Assembly: GCA_016191555.1 (NCBI GenBank)
Contig: JACPVX010000037.1
Coordinates: 116,638-180,637, forward strand
DNA from: Bacteroidota bacterium
Lineage (GTDB): Bacteria > Bacteroidota > Bacteroidia > Cytophagales > Cyclobacteriaceae
Length of the DNA stretch: 64,000 bases
Direction: 5' to 3'
The notes under the pieces are model-generated. The model had not been told where the DNA came from, did no database searches, and was given only the letters and a program-made list of their open reading frames with translations. The position numbers and the translations under genes were made by a program. The first letter of the stretch is position 1, and each line of letters begins with the position of its first letter. This document shows positions 60,347 to 64,000 of this stretch, one piece after another.

Positions 60347-61993
60347 ATGGCACCATCTAGCCCTCTTGCCCAGTTTTTGTACTGGGAAAAACAAAAGCCG
60401 TCTGCTATCTTTTTAAATCAACCGATCAACGGTAGCAACAAAACCTGGACCTACCAGGAAGCTGGCACCGAAATTCGAAAGATGGCTTCTGCTATCAAAG
60501 GGCTTGGATATCCTGACAAAAGTAACATCGCCATTCTCTCTAAAAATTGTGCGCATTGGATCATGGCCGATCTGGCCATTATGATGACGGGTCACATTTC
60601 TGTCCCACTTTATGCAACACTCACTGCACCTTCGATTAAACAAATCTTAGATCATAGTCAATCTAAAGCCATCTTCATTGGTAAGTTAGACGAATATGCT
60701 TCGCAACGAGAAGGTATATCGAGTGGTATTGCGCGCATTGGCATTGAAATGTTTGGTGTGAACGAATCACTTTCGTGGGAGAAATTAGTACAGGCAAATG
60801 CTCCGATTGAATCCATTTACAATTGGGGTAAGGATGACCTGATGACGATTATGTATACCTCCGGCACCACCGGTATGCCCAAGGGTGTGATGCACACGGC
60901 TGGAAATTTTGATGCAGTAATGCGTGCGGCTATCGATGAGTTGCATTTGCCTAAAGAACCGAGCGTGTTCTCATACCTGCCCATCAGCCACATTGCCGAG
61001 CGCATGGGCATTGAAGTCTATGGCTTTTATTCAGGCGCCCAGTTTTCATTTGCCGAATCGCTCGACACCTTTCCTAAAAATCTTTTTGAAACCCAGCCGC
61101 ATACCTTTTTTGCCGTGCCGCGAATCTGGGCCAAATTCCGGGAGAAGATTTTAGAAAAAATGCCGCAGAAAAAATTGAGTCGTCTGCTTTCCATTCCGAT
61201 CATCGGCAGCATTGTGAAGAAGAGCATTCGCAAAAAATTAGGACTCAGTCGCGCCACGCACATATATTCAGGCGCAGCTCCTATTTCAGTCGATTTATTA
61301 GAATGGTTCAATTCAATCGGCATCGAAATTTTTCAGGCCATCGGCATGACGGAGGATTGCGTGTATTCGCACTTCAACCGCCATGGTAAAAATAAGATCG
61401 GATCGGTGGGCATTCCATTTAAAAATGTGAAAGTGAAAATTGCCGATGATGGAGAACTTCGCTTGAAGAGCGATGCTAACATGAAAGGATATTATAAAGA
61501 ACCTTCGCTCACAGCCGAAGCGTTTGATGAAGAGGGCTATTTGAAAACTGGCGACATGGGTGAGATAGACACCCAAGGATTTTTGACGATCGTTGGCCGA
61601 ATCAAAGATCAATTCAAAACCGACAAGGGCAAGTACGTGGCACCGGCTCCAATCGAAATGAAATTGTTGGCAAACACAGACATCGAACAAGTTTGTGTGG
61701 TGGGTATGGGTATTCCACAACCTATTGCGCTCACGGTTTTATCGGCAGCCGGCAAAGCGAAATCAAAAGAAGCGATCATAGAAAGTTTGTCTGCGTCACT
61801 CAAGGAAGTGAATGCCGAACTGGAGTCGTACGAAAAATTAGAGAAAACTGTTATTATGCAAGGCGACTGGACCGTACCCAACGGACTGATGACCCCGACG
61901 ATGAAGGTGAAGCGAAACGAGGTGGAGAAAATTCACGTGCCAAAATATCCCGGCTGGTACCACACAAAAGATGGAATGGTGATTTGGGAGTAA
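60347..61993 (+). CDS. Long-chain acyl-CoA synthetase (AMP-dependent)
   Basis: Protein of 548 residues. AMP-binding motifs: P-loop MYTSGTTGMPKGVMHTAG (residues about 167-184), the A5-like FQAIGMTEDC, GDMGEIDTQGFLTIVGRIKD (A7/A8) and TDKGKYVAPAPIE with the hinge near it. The length and the FLTIVGRIKDQFKTDKGKY segment are as in bacterial and eukaryotic long-chain fatty acid CoA ligases (FadD15-like); the C-terminal domain is as long as in those. It would activate fatty acids to acyl-CoA through an acyl-AMP. It is a single gene; it might supply substrate for the acyl-CoA operon at 20753-25176, but nothing in sequence proves this. Confidence 0.9.
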   Translation: MAPSSPLAQFLYWEKQKPSAIFLNQPINGSNKTWTYQEAGTEIRKMASAIKGLGYPDKSNIAILSKNCAHWIMADLAIMMTGHISVPLYATLTAPSIKQILDHSQSKAIFIGKLDEYASQREGISSGIARIGIEMFGVNESLSWEKLVQANAPIESIYNWGKDDLMTIMYTSGTTGMPKGVMHTAGNFDAVMRAAIDELHLPKEPSVFSYLPISHIAERMGIEVYGFYSGAQFSFAESLDTFPKNLFETQPHTFFAVPRIWAKFREKILEKMPQKKLSRLLSIPIIGSIVKKSIRKKLGLSRATHIYSGAAPISVDLLEWFNSIGIEIFQAIGMTEDCVYSHFNRHGKNKIGSVGIPFKNVKVKIADDGELRLKSDANMKGYYKEPSLTAEAFDEEGYLKTGDMGEIDTQGFLTIVGRIKDQFKTDKGKYVAPAPIEMKLLANTDIEQVCVVGMGIPQPIALTVLSAAGKAKSKEAIIESLSASLKEVNAELESYEKLEKTVIMQGDWTVPNGLMTPTMKVKRNEVEKIHVPKYPGWYHTKDGMVIWE

Positions 61994-61996
61994 ACG

Positions 61997-62072
61997 CAAT
62001 TTGAAAATTTGGAAATGAGCCAATTGGTCAATACTTTGTTCACACCAAACTCATCTTCAAATTTTCAAATTG
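61997..62072. repeat. 15-bp perfect inverted repeat
   Basis: CAATTTGAAAATTTG (61997-62011) and CAAATTTTCAAATTG (62058-62072), 46 bases apart, just after the acyl-CoA synthetase stop. No T-run follows, so it is not a simple terminator. It encloses a possible promoter (62008-62038) for the next gene. Confidence 0.7.
62008..62038 (+). promoter_or_regulatory. Candidate promoter inside the inverted repeat
   Basis: TTTG (62008-62011), 19-base spacer, ATACTTTG (62031-62038); only the first two bases of the -7 element deviate from TAnnTTTG. The ATG of the next gene is 55 bases downstream. Confidence 0.35.
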
Positions 62073-62093
62073 TTACTTCGCCTAGCTTTTCTT

Positions 62094-63488
62094 ATGAAAA
62101 ACTTCTTTACATCAATAATTCTAATGAGCACCTTCGGCTATGGGCTTGCTCAGCACACAACCACTGAGATACCCCTTTCATCCGATGATGTTTCAGATAT
62201 TCAATCAATCTCTATTGGAGATAGTTTATTTGTAGCTGTTGACTGGTATGACTTCGTGCCCAAAACGAAAGACCATGCCAATAACATGGTTTTGAAATAT
62301 GGTTATTGGATTGATCCAAACGGAAATATCAGCAAGACTTCTTTTGGGTTTATTGAAAAGGTGGCTTTGCTTTCGGCAGAATGCGGTCAAGATACTTGCT
62401 CCTATTATTACCTAAATCTCTCTAAAAAGGAAAAGAAGAATGTAATTAGGAGAGTGACAAGTGGTAGAGGTGCTAAACAGGCAACTTTTACGAACACTGA
62501 AATTCCATTTTTAGGAGACGAGTTAATTGCCTTGACAAAACTTGGTTCGAAACTTGTCTGTATCTCGTTCGATTCAGAAACCAAAAAACTTCACATTAAA
62601 CAAATCAATCAGTCACCTCAAGACATCAAACGCGAAATGGATTTATCCATATTGAAGAAGCTTAAGCTTCACCCGATTACTTATATAGATAGTGAGGCCT
62701 TTACAAGCATTGGAGACGCCTCATCCATGAATAAACTTTTTTATGAGAACGGTAAGCTTATTTTCATTTCAGTGGAGAATAACAAGACCATGAATTTGAT
62801 TGCGTTGAATTTAGAAACAGGTGAAGAAATGAGGCATAGTTCTTCATTGCCCGAAAACAAAAAGCTGAACACATTTTATCATCGAGGAATCATTTACAGC
62901 ATTGCTGCTATATCCAACAGTGAGTATTTGTTTATCGCGCAGCGATACGGTTCAGATAGCGTAACAACAAAAATAACGCTTCCGCGTCTCTTAAAATATG
63001 ATGATTCCCCCATTTACGTCCGACATGGAAAATTAAAAACAACCGAAAAGGAGTCATCACTTTTTAAATTAATGAATATAAGACCAGAGTATCACATAGC
63101 TATTGTGCTAGAAGAAAAAATGGGAAAGCCTCATTTTGTATTTGGTGATTTTATTGATGTAAAAGGTGCCGGAGTTGGAGGAGGCCCCGACCCGTTGACT
63201 TCGATAACTATTTTTTTAATCACTTCGGCTTTACGACAAGCTTTTGGTGAAGGAGTAGGTATCAGCAGATACAGCTATCTGGAAGGTGACACCAGTAACA
63301 TATATAAAATCGTGAACGAGTATAAGGAAAATCCTCCTCTTCGTCAGAGAATTGATGACTACGAGATCGCAGAGCAGAAGAAGAAAAAAGATTTCGAAAT
63401 CAAGTTGTATCGCCAACTAAAATCCAGTGTGGCGAGCATCTACCACGTAAGAAAAGAAAGCAAGTTGCGTGTTATAAAACATAACTAA
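62094..63488 (+). CDS. Exported protein, function unknown
   Basis: Protein of 464 residues, ATG 62094, with signal peptide MKNFFTSIILMSTFGYGLA; an upstream start at 62070 is possible but adds a poor leader. Most of the mature part consists of beta strands in a propeller-like layout (SISIGDSLFVAVDWYDFVP, LGSKLVCISFDSETKKLHI, NGKLIFISVENNKTMNLIAL), with a helical C-terminal region of about 60 residues rich in Lys (AEQKKKKDFEIKLYRQLKSS). A GAGVGGGPDPLTSITIFLI segment could be a membrane-inserting stretch. No family is recognised. Confidence 0.65.
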   Translation: MKNFFTSIILMSTFGYGLAQHTTTEIPLSSDDVSDIQSISIGDSLFVAVDWYDFVPKTKDHANNMVLKYGYWIDPNGNISKTSFGFIEKVALLSAECGQDTCSYYYLNLSKKEKKNVIRRVTSGRGAKQATFTNTEIPFLGDELIALTKLGSKLVCISFDSETKKLHIKQINQSPQDIKREMDLSILKKLKLHPITYIDSEAFTSIGDASSMNKLFYENGKLIFISVENNKTMNLIALNLETGEEMRHSSSLPENKKLNTFYHRGIIYSIAAISNSEYLFIAQRYGSDSVTTKITLPRLLKYDDSPIYVRHGKLKTTEKESSLFKLMNIRPEYHIAIVLEEKMGKPHFVFGDFIDVKGAGVGGGPDPLTSITIFLITSALRQAFGEGVGISRYSYLEGDTSNIYKIVNEYKENPPLRQRIDDYEIAEQKKKKDFEIKLYRQLKSSVASIYHVRKESKLRVIKHN

Positions 63489-63577
63489 TTCAGTGATTCG
63501 TTAATGATCGATAGAAAAAAATTCGGTGATTCAATCATTCGCTAATTAGCAAATCACCGAATCACCGAATTAACAAA
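63487..63577. repeat. AT-rich palindrome, possible bidirectional terminator
   Basis: AATTCGGTGATTC (63520-63532) pairs perfectly with GAATCACCGAATT (63559-63571); flanking bases repeat the same theme (TAATTCAGTGATTCGTTAAT). It lies between two convergent genes. It shares the TTCGTTAAT and AATTCGGT words with the palindrome at 22225-22296, so both may belong to one dispersed family. Confidence 0.6.
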
Positions 63578-64000
63578 TTATTTAAGCCTTGCTCTAAAAA
63601 ACTCCAATGAGTGTTTGTAGGCGTCAGCTCCAAACTCTTTGCTGTATTTTGGATTGCTTGGGTTTGCAAAAGCGTGATCGGCATCATACGACTTCACCGT
63701 CAATTTTTTTCCTGCTTCAGCCATGTTCTTCTGAAATTTCTCGGTCATATCCTTGTTGATCCACTTGTCCTGCGTTGGCCAAATATCTAACACATCGCAG
63801 TTCAAAGTTTTCAGGCGATCCAAATTATCTTCCGGCTGACCGTAATAAATAATACATGCAGCAGCTTGTGTTCCAGCTGTAAGGGCCGCTTGCATCGACT
63901 GGCCACCACCAAAGCACCAACCGATTGTGCCGATTTTTGCACTGGGGCCTGCAAAGGCAATAGCACCTTTCACAATTTCAGTTCCCCGAGCTTGTTTGAA
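63578..64000 (-). CDS. Dienelactone hydrolase family protein (partial, cut by the window edge)
   Basis: The last 140 or so residues of an alpha/beta-hydrolase; the frame stays open to base 64000, so the N-terminus lies outside. Nucleophile Cys in GTIGWCFGGGQSM (dienelactone hydrolase has Cys in place of the usual Ser), an Asp in LDIWPTQDKWIN and the His in YDADHAFANPS complete the Cys-Asp-His triad. KVTGVQ-type substrate motifs cannot be judged from this part. Members open lactone rings or cut esters and are often annotated without known substrate; a signal peptide, common in Bacteroidota members, would be in the missing part. Confidence 0.9.
   Translation of the reverse strand, partial: FKQARGTEIVKGAIAFAGPSAKIGTIGWCFGGGQSMQAALTAGTQAAACIIYYGQPEDNLDRLKTLNCDVLDIWPTQDKWINKDMTEKFQKNMAEAGKKLTVKSYDADHAFANPSNPKYSKEFGADAYKHSLEFFRARLK

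Noticed and set aside
60347..61993. Link between the acyl-CoA synthetase and the acyl-CoA operon at 20753-25176
   Set aside because: They are 35 kb apart and nothing in the sequence shows shared regulation; only a general metabolic connection.

Overview
The window reads as chromosomal DNA of a Bacteroidota bacterium, most likely of the Cytophagales. Supporting signs are type IX secretion (T9SS) genes (two PorP/SprF-family proteins, each directly after a very large secreted protein with a gliding-motility-type C-terminal domain), TonB-dependent import, OmpA/PD40 outer-membrane proteins, an ECF sigma/anti-sigma operon, few purine-rich ribosome binding sites, and some promoters resembling the Bacteroidota TTG...TAnnTTTG pattern. 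No rRNA, tRNA or CRISPR array was recognised. About 47 protein genes were found; the last is cut by the right edge.

Layout. 1-1342: two small exported proteins, a small membrane protein and a repeat-bearing gap. 1343-8562: a Gfo/Idh/MocA oxidoreductase, a VPS10/BNR-repeat exported protein, a LolA-like protein and a DsbD-type thiol:disulfide exchanger. 8644-15162: envelope genes (M23 peptidase, patatin with a probable outer-membrane barrel, two OmpA-family proteins). 15159-20701: a transglutaminase-like protein, an aldehyde dehydrogenase and an AsmA-family protein. 20753-25176 (minus): a CoA-intermediate operon of acyl-CoA dehydrogenase, an embedded PIN-type toxin-antitoxin pair, an APH-like kinase and a 3-hydroxyacyl-CoA dehydrogenase. 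This looks like a split form of the ACAD10/ACAD11 and LvaA/LvaC systems that remove 4-hydroxy groups from acyl-CoAs. 25367-31183: heme uptake (TonB receptor and HmuTUV-type ABC transporter). 31195-33297 (minus): ECF sigma factor, zinc-finger anti-sigma factor and a membrane lipoprotein. 33437-34411: a REP-associated Y1 transposase (RAYT) next to an array of GTT-2nt-AAC palindromes built of three roughly 140-bp tandem units, running up to the stop codon of polA. 34409-37114: polA, whose proofreading motifs look lost.

37196-60266: two TPR-sensor histidine kinase/LuxR response regulator pairs flank the first T9SS module (beta-helix-like protein, five-repeat cargo, SprF). An island of lipoproteins, a TPM protein and a VWA protein follows, then the second T9SS module (1950-residue FG-GAP/delta-60 cargo and SprF). 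60347-64000: a long-chain acyl-CoA synthetase, an unrecognised exported protein and a partial dienelactone hydrolase.

The parts best worth pursuing are the RAYT/palindrome array beside a proofreading-deficient polA, the kinase-plus-dehydrogenase operon interrupted by a toxin-antitoxin pair, and the paired cargo/SprF modules with their two-component systems and unknown CPxCG lipoproteins.
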